From positions 558,001-622,000 of the forward strand of contig NZ_JADLQO010000001.1 of assembly GCF_015477775.1 (NCBI RefSeq): 64,000 nt of DNA, in the 5' to 3' direction. Made by a program: the position numbers and the translations under genes. Positions 18,076 through 27,377 of this stretch are shown here, in pieces (the stretch's first letter is position 1; each line of letters starts with the position of its first letter). The stretch is from Nocardia abscessus. GTDB taxonomy: Bacteria; Actinomycetota; Actinomycetes; Mycobacteriales; Mycobacteriaceae. The notes beneath the pieces are model-generated. The model made no database searches, was not told the origin of the DNA, and saw only the letters and a program-made list of their open reading frames with translations.

Positions 18076-19041
18076 ATGAGCGACTCCGCAGAGCAGAACG
18101 TCGTCTACGCCATCCCGATGCGCACCCGTTTCCGTGGCATCACGGTGCGCGAGGGAATGCTGATCCAGGGACCGCTCGGGTGGGGCGAGTTCTGTCCGTT
18201 CCCCGAGTACGACGACCGGGAGTCCGCCGCCTGGCTGGCCACCGCCATGGAGCAAGTGACGACAGGCTGGCCCGAACCGGTGCGGGATCGCATTCCGATC
18301 AATTGCACCGTGCCCGCCGTCGAGGCGGAGCAGGCGCACGCGATCGTCGCTCGATCCGGCTGCCGCACCGCCAAGGTGAAGGTCGCCGACCACCCCGAAT
18401 CGCTCGCGGAGGATCTGGCCAGGGTGGAGGCGGTGCGCGACGCGCTCGGCCCGAACGGCGCGATCCGGGTCGATGCCAACGCGGTCTGGGATGTCGACAC
18501 CGCCGTGCGCCACATCGAGCGCATCGACAAGGCCGCGGGCGGCTTGGAGTACGTCGAACAGCCGTGCCGGACCATCGAGGAACTCGCCGCGGTGCGCCGC
18601 CGCGTGAACGTGCGCATCGCCGCCGACGAATCCATCCGCCGGGCCGAGGACCCGCTGCGAGTCGCGGTCGCCGGTGCCGCCGACATCGCCGTCCTCAAGT
18701 GCACGCCGCTCGGCGGCGTCCGCCGCGCCCTCCAGGTAGCGGAGGCGGCGGGACTGCCCTGCGTGGTGTCCTCCGCCTTGGAGACCAGCGTCGGCCTCGC
18801 CGCGCAACTGGCTCTGGCGGGCGCGCTCCCGGAACTCGACTTCGCCTGCGGTCTCGGCACTTTGAGCCTGCTCACCGGCGACGTGACGCCGGGCTCCCTG
18901 CGCCCGTCGGACGGTTATCTCCCGGTCCTGCGCACCCCGCCCGCACCGGACCCGGACCTGCTGGAACGCCACCGCCACCCCGACCCCGAACGTACCGAGT
19001 GGTGGCAGGAGCGGCTGGCCCGCGTCACCGCCCTGCTCTGA
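18076..19041 (+). CDS. menC: o-succinylbenzoate synthase
   Basis: 321 residues, enolase superfamily, actinobacterial MenC size. It dehydrates SHCHC to o-succinylbenzoate in menaquinone synthesis. The active-site set is complete: Lys100-x-Lys102 (TAKVKVAD), Asp133 (RVDAN), Glu161 (YVEQP), Asp184 (AADES) and Lys208 (AVLKCTP). The frame is open far upstream, but the ATG at 18076 begins the conserved protein. No other men gene is in the window. Related enolase-family functions cannot be fully excluded. Confidence 0.9.
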   Translation: MSDSAEQNVVYAIPMRTRFRGITVREGMLIQGPLGWGEFCPFPEYDDRESAAWLATAMEQVTTGWPEPVRDRIPINCTVPAVEAEQAHAIVARSGCRTAKVKVADHPESLAEDLARVEAVRDALGPNGAIRVDANAVWDVDTAVRHIERIDKAAGGLEYVEQPCRTIEELAAVRRRVNVRIAADESIRRAEDPLRVAVAGAADIAVLKCTPLGGVRRALQVAEAAGLPCVVSSALETSVGLAAQLALAGALPELDFACGLGTLSLLTGDVTPGSLRPSDGYLPVLRTPPAPDPDLLERHRHPDPERTEWWQERLARVTALL

Positions 19042-19160
19042 CAGCCCGGCGCCGTAGCGCGCGGACCGCTGCCATCCGCACCGGCAACCGCACGCGCGGC
19101 ACTCCATCGCGATAGACCACGCCGCAACCGGCGGCACTGCCGCGCGTACATATCGGCAAC

Positions 19161-19673
19161 TCACCCGATCCGAACACCACAGCCCAGCATGGTGGTGCGC
19201 AAGAGCAACGCCGCCTCGGGACCGACGACGCCGTCGACCAGTTCCAGATATCGATCGCAGAATTCCGGGCCGTGCGCGGCCACCGATCCGGGCGCGGGCT
19301 CCAGGTGATGCGCGAGTTCGTGCAGGATCACCAGTTCCCGCAGCGCCCAGGCGGTGCCGCCGGTGTGCAACGGAACCGCGAGGACGGCCTCGGCCGCCTC
19401 GTAGTGCGCCGCCGTGGTCCCGACGCGCGAGCGAACGCGCACCGAGACGGCGGCCCGATCCCAGCGCGCCCGTACCCAATTGAGGCCCAGCACCTTGTCC
19501 GTATAACTCTGTACGGATTCCACTGACGCGAAGCGGCGCTCGATCGGCAGTGTGAGATGCGAACCGTAGAGCTCGACGGTGCGCGTTCCGTGCTCGTCGG
19601 CGCGATCGAACACCCCGCGCACCAACTGCTCGGCGTCGTACACCTTGGCGCGCTGACCATCGCGCACCGTCAT
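19161..19673 (-). CDS. putative zinc metallohydrolase (TIGR04338 type)
   Basis: 170 residues. The hallmark is the zincin motif in LVILHELAHHLEP, with a further AAHGPEFCDRY block that could supply the third ligand. The N-terminal part resembles the mycobacterial/nocardial TIGR04338 family of unknown role. There is no signal peptide, so it should be cytoplasmic. It lies downstream of the DUF2786 gene on the same strand; this neighbourhood recurs in mycolic-acid actinomycetes as I recall, suggesting joint function. Confidence 0.82.
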   Translation of the reverse strand: MTVRDGQRAKVYDAEQLVRGVFDRADEHGTRTVELYGSHLTLPIERRFASVESVQSYTDKVLGLNWVRARWDRAAVSVRVRSRVGTTAAHYEAAEAVLAVPLHTGGTAWALRELVILHELAHHLEPAPGSVAAHGPEFCDRYLELVDGVVGPEAALLLRTTMLGCGVRIG

Positions 19674-19797
19674 CGCCGCGACGCCGATCGCACCGCGGCG
19701 AGGACCGGCCGGCTGTCGACCCGCGCCGCCACGACGGCCGGCCGGACCCGGTCGTGGCGACCCACCCGCACCGGACAGTCCGCGATGCGCACGTCGA

Positions 19798-20640
19798 TCA
19801 GCCGCCCTCGGAGGTCAATTTCGCACGGGCGGCCGGGAGTTCGGGTGACGTCCCGATCCGCGCGGCCCGGCCCGCGCGATCACCCGCCGCCCGCGCCGCC
19901 GCCGAATGTCCCGTCGACGCCTGCGGCCCGCGCCAGGTGCCACGTGCCTCCGACGTACGAGCGTAGAAATCCGTGAGCTCGATCTCTTTGTCGCGCAATG
20001 CCAGCGCGGTGCCGCTCGCGCGCCCGGCCTCGGGCAACACCTCGGCTTCGACCTCTGCCTTCACCTCGGCCAGCCGCCGCCCGATCCGCGCCGCGAACGC
20101 CATCTGAAAGTTCAGCCGCGCCGTCACGCCCGCCACCGGCGCCTGCACCCGCCGCCGGACCTGGCGGCCCCACCGCTTCTCCACCACGATCTTCTCCACG
20201 GTGGCCGATCGATAGGCGCCGGACTTGATGTACTGATCGGACGCGCGCACCATCTGCACGATCAGACTGGCGTAGAGCGCCTCGCAGGTATCGATGTCGG
20301 AGTCGAAACCGTAGGCGTAGACCTGCGTCGATGTCCTGGCAACGTCGCAGCGTACGTCGTTGGCCGTGGCGATCGCGACGAACAACTGGACGTAGGTGCG
20401 CAACCCGCGTTTGCCCGGCTCGCCGATCGGGATGATCCGCTGCACGGGGGTGGGCCTGCGCTCGCGTCCCGCGATGTGCGCCCGTGCCACGGCGAGGTCG
20501 ATGGACGACTTTGTCGCCAGTCGCTGAGCCGCGGCGAGGAACGCTTCGGCCTCGTGTTCGTTGTCCGTGGATTCGGCCTTGCGCAGCAGCCCACCGATGC
20601 GTGTGAGCATCCGATCGGGAACCGCGTTCGGCGAAGTCAT
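19798..20640 (-). CDS. DUF2786 domain protein
   Basis: 280 residues from the ATG at 20640. The N-terminal 40 residues hold the DUF2786 signature (RIGGLLRKAESTDNEHEAEAF then LAAAQRLATKSSIDLA). The middle has predicted helices and strands (YVQLFVAIATANDVRCDV) and the C-terminus is an Ala/Arg-rich low-complexity tail. The role of DUF2786 proteins is unknown; some are linked with phage or metallopeptidase genes. It precedes the metallohydrolase and is divergent from the sugar importer operon, with 121 bases between the starts. Confidence 0.82.
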   Translation of the reverse strand: MTSPNAVPDRMLTRIGGLLRKAESTDNEHEAEAFLAAAQRLATKSSIDLAVARAHIAGRERRPTPVQRIIPIGEPGKRGLRTYVQLFVAIATANDVRCDVARTSTQVYAYGFDSDIDTCEALYASLIVQMVRASDQYIKSGAYRSATVEKIVVEKRWGRQVRRRVQAPVAGVTARLNFQMAFAARIGRRLAEVKAEVEAEVLPEAGRASGTALALRDKEIELTDFYARTSEARGTWRGPQASTGHSAAARAAGDRAGRAARIGTSPELPAARAKLTSEGG

Positions 20641-20761
20641 CGCGGTCAGCCTAATGGGCGACTTCGCGCCACTGTCCCGCACGCCGGATCGACACCATGT
20701 ATCTTGCCTTGTGCACCGGCAGGGTGTGCTGCCGCTCACGAACGATCCTGGAGTGTTTGCG

Positions 20762-22063
20762 ATGGCTGTGAAGAAGGTGTCGTCCCTACGTGCGACGCTC
20801 GTGCCACGGGCCGCGGTCGCGGTCGCGTCGGTCGGGCTGCTGACCGCGACGTTCACCAGTGCCTGCTCCAGCGACAGCGGCGGCAGCCCCACCAGCCAGA
20901 ATCTCACCGGACGTGGTCCGATCACCTACGTCGAGGGCAAGGACACCACCGAGACCGGCGCGGTCAAGCAGCTGATCGAGCGCTGGAACGCCGCGCACCC
21001 GGACGAGCAGGTGACGTTCAAGGAGCAGTCGAACGACGCCTCGCAGCAGTACGACGACCTGGTCGAGCACATGCGTTCCAAGCAGTCCAACTACGACGTG
21101 GTCGCCTTGGACGTGCCCTGGACCGCCGAGTTCGCCGCCAAGGGCTGGATCCAGCCGCTGAAGGACTCCTTCGCCATCGACACCAGCGCGCTGCTCTCGC
21201 CGCCGGTCGCGAGCGCCACCTACAACAACACGCTCTACGCCGCACCCCGGAACACCAACGGCGGCCTGCTGTTCTACCGCAAGGACCTGGTGCCGAACCC
21301 GCCCAAGACCTGGAACGAACTGCTGGCCCAGTGCCCCATCGCACGCCAGCAGAACATCGGTTGCTACGCGGGCCAGTTCGCGCCCTACGAGGGCCTGACC
21401 GTGAACGCGGCCGAGGTCATCAACGCCTACGGCGGCAGCTTCGTCGGCGCCGACGGCAAGACCCCGACGGTGAACAGCCCGCAGTCGCGCGCCGGACTGA
21501 AGGTGCTGGTCGACGCGTTCAACAACGGCGACATCCCGAAGGAAGCGATCACGTTCAAGGAGCCGGAGTCCAGCAACGCCTTCGCTCAGGGCAAGCTGCT
21601 GTTCCTGCGCTCGTGGCCGTCCACCTTCGGTGACGTCGGCGGCGAGGCCTCCGCCGTGAAGGACAAGTTCGCGGTCGCTCCGCTGCCCGGGGACAACGGC
21701 GTCGGCGCCTCCACCCTCGGCGGCTACAACGCGGCGATCAGCTCGTACTCCAAGAACAAGGCCACCGCGCTGGACTTCCTGCGCTTCCTGATCAGCGAGG
21801 ACGCGCAGCACATCGTCGCCTCCGGCGCGCTGCCCTCGGTGCGCGCGTCCATGTACGACGACCCGGCGCTGATCGCGAAGATGCCCTACCTGCCCGCGCT
21901 CAAGGACTCCATCGCCAGCGCGGTCCCGCGCCCGGTGACACCCTTCTATCCAGCGGTGAGCAAGGCCATCCAAGACAACGCCTATGCTGCGTTGAACGGA
22001 ACCAAGTCCGTCGACGACGCGATCACCGGTATGCAAAAGGGCATCGAGACCGCCGGATCGTAA
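20762..22063 (+). CDS. lpqY: LpqY-like sugar-binding lipoprotein
   Basis: 433 residues. A lipoprotein signal (hydrophobic stretch then TSACSS, lipidated Cys near residue 33) leads into an extracellular solute-binding protein type 1 domain. ITYVEGKDTTETGAVKQLIE, YDVVALDVPWTAEFAAKGW and NTNGGLLFYRKDLVP are typical of the trehalose-binding LpqY group. In mycobacteria this importer recycles trehalose released during mycolic-acid transfer; the same job is likely here. It heads an operon with two permeases. The symbol is assigned by resemblance, without a search. Confidence 0.85.
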   Translation: MAVKKVSSLRATLVPRAAVAVASVGLLTATFTSACSSDSGGSPTSQNLTGRGPITYVEGKDTTETGAVKQLIERWNAAHPDEQVTFKEQSNDASQQYDDLVEHMRSKQSNYDVVALDVPWTAEFAAKGWIQPLKDSFAIDTSALLSPPVASATYNNTLYAAPRNTNGGLLFYRKDLVPNPPKTWNELLAQCPIARQQNIGCYAGQFAPYEGLTVNAAEVINAYGGSFVGADGKTPTVNSPQSRAGLKVLVDAFNNGDIPKEAITFKEPESSNAFAQGKLLFLRSWPSTFGDVGGEASAVKDKFAVAPLPGDNGVGASTLGGYNAAISSYSKNKATALDFLRFLISEDAQHIVASGALPSVRASMYDDPALIAKMPYLPALKDSIASAVPRPVTPFYPAVSKAIQDNAYAALNGTKSVDDAITGMQKGIETAGS

Positions 22064-22109
22064 GTGATCGAGCGCGATGGACCCGACGAACCCGCAGGAG
22101 AGAGAAACG

Positions 22110-23138
22110 GTGTCGGATCCTTCGGGAACGGCGACTAGCGTGCCGAAAGACGACGAAGTTGTTCCGGCCCAGCGCGGCTTCGCCGCACGGCTGGCCCTGG
22201 ACCTGCGACGCTCCGGGAAAGCCTGGGTGTTCGTCACGCCGGTGCTGATCGCGCTAGCGGTCGTCATCGGGTATCCGGTGTTCCGGGCCCTGTGGATGTC
22301 CTTCCAGAAGGATCCCGGGCTCGACCCGGCGACCGGCATGTTCGTGGAAGGCGGCAGCGCCGGGTTCTCGAACTACACGCACTGGCTGCTGCAGCAGTGC
22401 CAGATCGTGACCGGTGAGACGGTGCCGTGCCCGACCGGCAACCTCGGCTCGCAATTCTGGATGGCCATCGGGGTCACGCTGTTCTTCACGGTCGTGACCG
22501 TCGCGCTGGAGGCGACGCTCGGCCTCGGCATGGCCATGGTGATGGGCAAGACCTTCCGCGGCAGGGCGCTGCTGCGCGCGGCCGTGCTGATTCCGTGGGC
22601 CATCCCCACCGCCGTCACCGCACGGTTGTGGGAGTTCATGTTCCAGTACGACGGCGTGGTCAACCGCGTTCTCGGCACGCACATCCTGTGGACCTCCGAC
22701 GCCTGGCCTGCCCGCTTCGCGGTGATCGCGGCCGACGTCTGGAAGACCACGCCGTTCATGGCGCTGCTGCTGCTGGCCGGTCTGCAAGTGATCCCGGCCG
22801 ACGTGTACGAGGCGGCTCGCGTCGACGGCGCGTCGGCCTGGCAGCGGTTCACCCAGATCACGCTGCCGCTGCTGAAGCCGGCCCTGCTGGTCGCGGTGCT
22901 GTTCCGCACCATGGACGCGCTGCGCATGTACGACCTGCCCGCGATCATGACGCTGGGCAATCCGTCCACCCGCACGGTGTCGATCCTGGTGGTCGACCAG
23001 GTCCGGCAAGGCCCCAACAGTGCGGCCGCGTTGTCCACCATCACCTTCCTTTTGATCTTCGCGGTGGCGTTCGTGCTGGTGAAGATCCTCGGGGCCAACG
23101 CCGTTCGCACCCAGGAAGAACAGCGGGAGGCGCACTGA
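22110..23138 (+). CDS. sugA: sugar ABC transporter permease (SugA-like)
   Basis: 342 residues from the GTG at 22110, which has an AGGAG site nine bases upstream; an ATG at 22077 is in frame but has no such site. About six membrane segments are visible, starting near AWVFVTPVLIALAVVIGYPV. The EAA loop is VYEAARVDGASAWQRFTQITLPLLKP. MalF-type permease that pairs with the SugB-like gene, whose ATG overlaps this stop by one base. Confidence 0.9.
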   Translation: MSDPSGTATSVPKDDEVVPAQRGFAARLALDLRRSGKAWVFVTPVLIALAVVIGYPVFRALWMSFQKDPGLDPATGMFVEGGSAGFSNYTHWLLQQCQIVTGETVPCPTGNLGSQFWMAIGVTLFFTVVTVALEATLGLGMAMVMGKTFRGRALLRAAVLIPWAIPTAVTARLWEFMFQYDGVVNRVLGTHILWTSDAWPARFAVIAADVWKTTPFMALLLLAGLQVIPADVYEAARVDGASAWQRFTQITLPLLKPALLVAVLFRTMDALRMYDLPAIMTLGNPSTRTVSILVVDQVRQGPNSAAALSTITFLLIFAVAFVLVKILGANAVRTQEEQREAH

Positions 23139-24031
23139 TGTCCGTGCAGACAGCGGAAAAGCCCGTGACCGGGCAGCCTGCCGCGCAGCCGGTTCCGTGG
23201 ACCAAGCGCCTCGGCTCGGTACGGCTGTACCTCGGCGCGCTGATCGTGCTCGTGTGGGGCCTCGCGCCGTTCTACTGGATGGCGGTCACCGCGTTCCGCG
23301 ACCCCGACTACACCTTCGAGAACACCCCGTGGCCGACGCACGTCACGCTGGAGAACTTCCGCAACGCGTTCGACACCAGCCGCGGCAACAACTTCGGCAA
23401 GGCGCTGGTCAACAGCATCGTCATCGGCTCGATCACCACGGTGATCGCACTGGCGGTCGGGGTGCTGGCCGCGTACGCGCTCGCCCGGCTCACCTTCCGC
23501 GGCAAGTACGTGGTGTCCGGGCTGATCCTCAGCGCCTCGATGTTCCCCGTCGTCGTCCTGGTCACCCCGCTGTTCCAGCTGTTCACCAACCTCGGCTGGA
23601 TCGGCGAGTACCAGGCGATGATCATCCCGAACATCTCGTTCGTGCTGCCGATGACGGTCTACATCCTGGCGTCCTTCTTCGCCGAACTGCCGTGGGAACT
23701 CGAAGAAGCCGCGCGGATCGACGGCGCCACCAAGATGCAGGCGTTCCGCTTGGTGATGCTGCCCTTGGCCGCCCCCGCCGTGTTCACCACCGCGATTCTC
23801 GCGTTCATCGCGGCGGTCAACGAATACTTGCTGGCCCGTTTGCTTTCCAGCGACAAGACCGAACCGGTCACCGTCGCGATCGCCCGCTTCTCCGGCAACA
23901 ACCCGCTGGTGCAGCCCTACGCGGCGATCATGGCGGCCGGCACGATCGTCACCATCCCGCTGGTCGTCATGGTGCTGCTCTTCCAGCGCCGGATCATCTC
24001 GGGCCTCACCGCGGGCGGCGTGAAGAGCTGA
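23138..24031 (+). CDS. sugB: sugar ABC transporter permease (SugB-like)
   Basis: 297 residues, MalG-type with about six membrane helices. The EAA loop reads ELEEAARIDGATKMQAF, and the motif PFYWMAVTAFRDP at the N-terminal side is typical of the class. It is the last gene of the operon; a matching ATPase is missing here and the best candidate is encoded at 13.9-15.0 kb. A pair of strong hairpins follows the stop. Confidence 0.9.
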   Translation: MSVQTAEKPVTGQPAAQPVPWTKRLGSVRLYLGALIVLVWGLAPFYWMAVTAFRDPDYTFENTPWPTHVTLENFRNAFDTSRGNNFGKALVNSIVIGSITTVIALAVGVLAAYALARLTFRGKYVVSGLILSASMFPVVVLVTPLFQLFTNLGWIGEYQAMIIPNISFVLPMTVYILASFFAELPWELEEAARIDGATKMQAFRLVMLPLAAPAVFTTAILAFIAAVNEYLLARLLSSDKTEPVTVAIARFSGNNPLVQPYAAIMAAGTIVTIPLVVMVLLFQRRIISGLTAGGVKS

Positions 24032-24378
24032 ATCATTGGCAGCGCCTGCGGCGCTGCGTGTTCGCGGCCCCCTTGTGGCTCGCGGGGCCGCGAACGGACA
24101 ATGCTCGGTCTCGCTTCGCTCGGAACCGGGAGTTGAGCTGGTGTGGTGGCGTTGCCGAGGAAGCACCGGCATGGGGTTTCGCCGTCCTTTCGCAGTACCC
24201 GGCCCAGCGGCCCACGTGCTCCGGCAGATGTCGGGGCCACGCGCGGGTAGAGCGACTGTGTCGGACGGCCGGAAGTGGAAAGCCGCTTGTGAACGAACGC
24301 GGTAAACTCTGGCTTTCGATGCTCTTTTCCGTTCGTTCGTGCAGGTGAGTTCGTCCGGCGCTCCGGGAGGAGATGATC
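24032..24378 (+). other. intergenic region, hairpin repeat then probable promoter
   Basis: 347 bases without a convincing gene. The first 65 bases carry the two hairpins of the 3'-end repeat. The rest (24096-24365) is upstream of the penicillin-binding protein gene and should hold its promoter; a GGTAAACT stretch near 24300 is the most -10-like sequence, but I see no clear -35 partner. Confidence 0.5.
24039..24095 (+). repeat. paired-hairpin repeat, copy after the sugar permease
   Basis: Stem A GCAGCGCC-TGC-GGCGCTGC (24039-24057) starts seven bases after the stop. Stem B follows at once: GTTCGCGGCCCC (24060-24071) and GGGGCCGCGAAC (24084-24095), a perfect 12-base stem with a 12-base loop. 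Bases 24050-24082 match 27907-27939 on the opposite strand with two mismatches. It probably also terminates transcription. Confidence 0.7.
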
Positions 24379-26658
24379 GTGAGCTCGTTCCGCGGATCGC
24401 GAGAACGTAGGCGCGGCGGCAAGGGGGCTCCCCCGCCCGCACCGTATGCCTCGATCGCGGGCTGGACCGAGCGGCCGGAAGCGGCGAAACGCGACTCGCG
24501 GAGCCGACGCGAACGCATGGCGGACCGCAGGAAGACGCGACCGCCCGTGCCGCGACCGGCGCCGGAGGAGAATCGGCCACCGCGCAGCAGAGCCGAACGT
24601 ATCCGCCGCCTGCTGCTCGCCTTGTTCATCCTCTTCGGCGTGGTGCCCGCGCTGCTGTCGGTCCTGGCGTACTGGAGTGCCGAGATCCCGGATCCGAGTG
24701 CGGTGCAGACGAATAAGATCGCGACCATCCTGGCGGCCGACGGCAGGACGGTGATCGCGAAGATCGTGCCGCCGGACGGCAATCGCATGCCGGTGCCGCT
24801 GTCGGATGTGCCGCAGCCGGTGCGCGACGCGGTGCTGTCGGCCGAGGATCGGAATTTCTACACCAATCCCGGCTATTCGACTTCCGGCTTCTTGCGGGCC
24901 GTGCGAGACAACTTGCTCGGCAAGGACAACGCGGGCGGCGGCTCCACGATCACCCAGCAGTACGTCAAGAACGCGTTCCTCGGCTCCGAGCGCACGGTCA
25001 CCCGCAAGATGCGCGAGCTGATCATCGCGGCGAAGATGGCGCGGCAGTGGAGCAAAGACGACATCCTCGCCGCCTACCTCAACACCATCTACTACGGCCG
25101 GGGGTCGTACGGCATCGCCGCGGCGGCCAAGGTCTACTTCGACAAACAGGTGAACCAGCTGACCCTCGCGGAGGGCGCGGTACTCGCCGCGCTGATCCGG
25201 ACGCCCTCGATCCTGGACCCGGAAACCCATCTCGCGGAGTTGAAAGCGCGCTGGCGCTACGTGCTCGACGGGATGGTCGAGATGGGCGTGCTCGCGCCGG
25301 GTGATCGTGACGCGACCACCTTTCCGCTGATCATCCCGCTCACCCAGATCCCGGACGACGACGTGGCCCGCGGCCCGGAGGGACTGATCCGCAACCAGGT
25401 GGTGCGCGAGCTGCGCGACTCCGGCATCAGCGAGCGCGACCTGAACAAGGGCGCGCTGCAGATCACCACCACCATCGACGCCAGGGCCCAGCAGGCGGTT
25501 CTGGGCGCGGTGCGCGACCGGCTCGGTGCCCAGCCACCGGAATTGCGCGCCGCGGTGGTGTCGATCGATCCGCGCTCCGGCGCGGTGCGCGCGTATTTCG
25601 GCGGCTACGACGGCATCGGCTTCGACTTCGCCCAGGCGCCGTTGCAGACCGGATCGGCGTTCAAGGTCTTCGCGGCGATCGCCGCGCAGCAGCAGAGCAT
25701 CCCGCTGTCGCGCGTGCTGGACAGCTCCCCGGTGACCGACCGCGGTACCCGGATCACCAACGTGGACGGCGAATCGTGCGGCAAGTGCACCATGGCCGAG
25801 GCGCTGAAGCGCTCACTGAACACCAGCTTCTACCGATTGACCATGACGATGTTCGACGGGCCGCAAGCCATCGCGGACGCGGCGCACGCAGCCGGTATCC
25901 CGGAAGAGCTGCCGGGCGTCGCGGGCAAGACCCTCAGTGAGGACGGCGGTAAACCGCTGAACGGGATCGTCCTCGGGCAGTATGTCGTTCGGCCCATCGA
26001 CATGGCCTCGGCCTACGCCACGATCGGTGCGGCGGGTGTGCACCACCAGCCCTACTTCGTGCAGCGGGTGGTGACCGGCGACGGGCGGGTGCTCCTGGAT
26101 CGCGGCGGCGACCCCGACCAGCAGGTCGGCGAACAGCTGCCCAAGGGGCAGCAGCGCATCCCGAGGAAGATCGCGGAGAACACCACCGAGGCGATGCTCC
26201 CGATCGCGGCCTACTCCAACGGGCACGCGCTGAAGAACAACCGCCCCTCGGCCGCCAAGACCGGCACCACACAGCTCGGCGAGAGCGATTTCAACAAGGA
26301 CGCCTGGATGATCGGCTTCACCCCGTCGCTGTCCACGGCGGTGTGGATCGGCACCGAGCAGTCACAACCGATCCGCACCGCGCGCGGCGCCGACATCTAC
26401 GGCTCCGGCCTGCCCGCCGACATCTGGAAACAGGTCATGGACGACGCCCTCGACAGCACCCCGATCGAACAGTTCTCGGGCACGCGGGCCCCGGCCGGGC
26501 CGAATCAGAGCAAGCCACCCTCCGGCGGGCCCTACGACATCCTGAATCCACCGCAGCCGTCGCCGCAGCGCGAACCCGCCGTCGTCATCCCGCCCAGCGC
26601 GCAACCGCCCAGGGAGGTGGAGATTTTTCCGGGGCTGAGCATTCCGGTTCCTGGATAG
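24379..26658 (+). CDS. class A penicillin-binding protein (PonA-like paralogue)
   Basis: 759 residues from the GTG at 24379, which is eight bases from GGAGG; the ATG at 24373 is only two bases from it. A basic cytoplasmic tail and one membrane anchor (RLLLALFILFGVVPALLSVL) precede a GT51 transglycosylase domain (catalytic Glu in LSAEDRNFY; GGGSTITQQYVKN) and a transpeptidase domain with Ser426-x-x-Lys (TGSAFK), SLN (KRSLNTS) and KTG (AAKTGTTQ). It polymerises and cross-links peptidoglycan. No PASTA domain; the C-terminus is Pro-rich and ends in a FPGLSIPVPG motif shared with the paralogue at 32.3 kb. Confidence 0.93.
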   Translation: MSSFRGSRERRRGGKGAPPPAPYASIAGWTERPEAAKRDSRSRRERMADRRKTRPPVPRPAPEENRPPRSRAERIRRLLLALFILFGVVPALLSVLAYWSAEIPDPSAVQTNKIATILAADGRTVIAKIVPPDGNRMPVPLSDVPQPVRDAVLSAEDRNFYTNPGYSTSGFLRAVRDNLLGKDNAGGGSTITQQYVKNAFLGSERTVTRKMRELIIAAKMARQWSKDDILAAYLNTIYYGRGSYGIAAAAKVYFDKQVNQLTLAEGAVLAALIRTPSILDPETHLAELKARWRYVLDGMVEMGVLAPGDRDATTFPLIIPLTQIPDDDVARGPEGLIRNQVVRELRDSGISERDLNKGALQITTTIDARAQQAVLGAVRDRLGAQPPELRAAVVSIDPRSGAVRAYFGGYDGIGFDFAQAPLQTGSAFKVFAAIAAQQQSIPLSRVLDSSPVTDRGTRITNVDGESCGKCTMAEALKRSLNTSFYRLTMTMFDGPQAIADAAHAAGIPEELPGVAGKTLSEDGGKPLNGIVLGQYVVRPIDMASAYATIGAAGVHHQPYFVQRVVTGDGRVLLDRGGDPDQQVGEQLPKGQQRIPRKIAENTTEAMLPIAAYSNGHALKNNRPSAAKTGTTQLGESDFNKDAWMIGFTPSLSTAVWIGTEQSQPIRTARGADIYGSGLPADIWKQVMDDALDSTPIEQFSGTRAPAGPNQSKPPSGGPYDILNPPQPSPQREPAVVIPPSAQPPREVEIFPGLSIPVPG

Positions 26659-26909
26659 CGATGATGCTGTGACCTTCCGTCGCCCGGTGGAACGCATGAC
26701 GTGGCAGCATCGTTTGCCAGAGTGAGAGCGAACAGCGAGTGCGTCGGTACGGGCCGACGCCGAAACCGCGGAAACGATGCGGAAGGATATGCGCTCGAGC
26801 GACGGCAGCGCGGCGCGAGCGACGGGCCCGGAGGCGGTAGCCTGCGTCACCATGGAGGGCACCGGGAGCGACGCCGATTGAAGACAGACGAGACATAGGG
26901 GCTACGCCG

Positions 26910-27368
26910 GTGGATTTCAATGTCGTTGACCAACCCGAGACGCTGGTGGCGGGAACAGTGCTTCGCAGCCCCGCGCTCGCGGTCGAAGGACCGCGCCGCG
27001 CGAAAGTCGAAGAGGCGTGGAAGCGCAACCTGGCCCGCAAGCTGCCCGGACCGCCGACCACGGCGTACGTCGACCACGCGCCGGAGATCAATTCGTACCT
27101 GACCCACATCGTCGGCTACCGCTGCCACAGCCTGGCCGACCTGCTGCCCGGCGACGTGCTCGCCCGGGTGCCCGCCGGGCGCTTCGCCCGGTTCATCGCC
27201 AGCGGCGACAATCTCGGCGACACCATCGTGAGCATCTGGCGAGCGGTGTGGGACGCGGAGGCCGCGGGGCGGCTCGTGCGCGCCTACACCGGCGACTGGG
27301 AACACTATCCGGACGCACGGACGGTGGAAGTCTTCGTGGCATTGGCAGACGATCAGGGCAACGGGTAG
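26910..27368 (+). CDS. GyrI-like / AraC effector-binding domain protein
   Basis: 152 residues from a GTG with an AGGGG site eight bases upstream. A stand-alone GyrI-like domain: VVDQPETLVAGTVLRSP strand, a central helix, then LLPGDVLARVPAGRFARFIASG and a C-terminal VEVFVAL strand. These SOUL-related folds bind small molecules or hydrolyse cyclopropanoid toxins. No DNA-binding domain is attached. It stands nine bases before a clear homologue, so the two are a tandem duplication and one transcript. Ligand unknown. Confidence 0.8.
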   Translation: MDFNVVDQPETLVAGTVLRSPALAVEGPRRAKVEEAWKRNLARKLPGPPTTAYVDHAPEINSYLTHIVGYRCHSLADLLPGDVLARVPAGRFARFIASGDNLGDTIVSIWRAVWDAEAAGRLVRAYTGDWEHYPDARTVEVFVALADDQGNG

Positions 27369-27377
27369 GAACAGACA

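Noticed and set aside
24036..24305. 89-codon open frame between the sugar permease and the penicillin-binding protein
   Set aside because: It lies on the paired-hairpin repeat and has no ribosome binding site; GC-driven chance frame.
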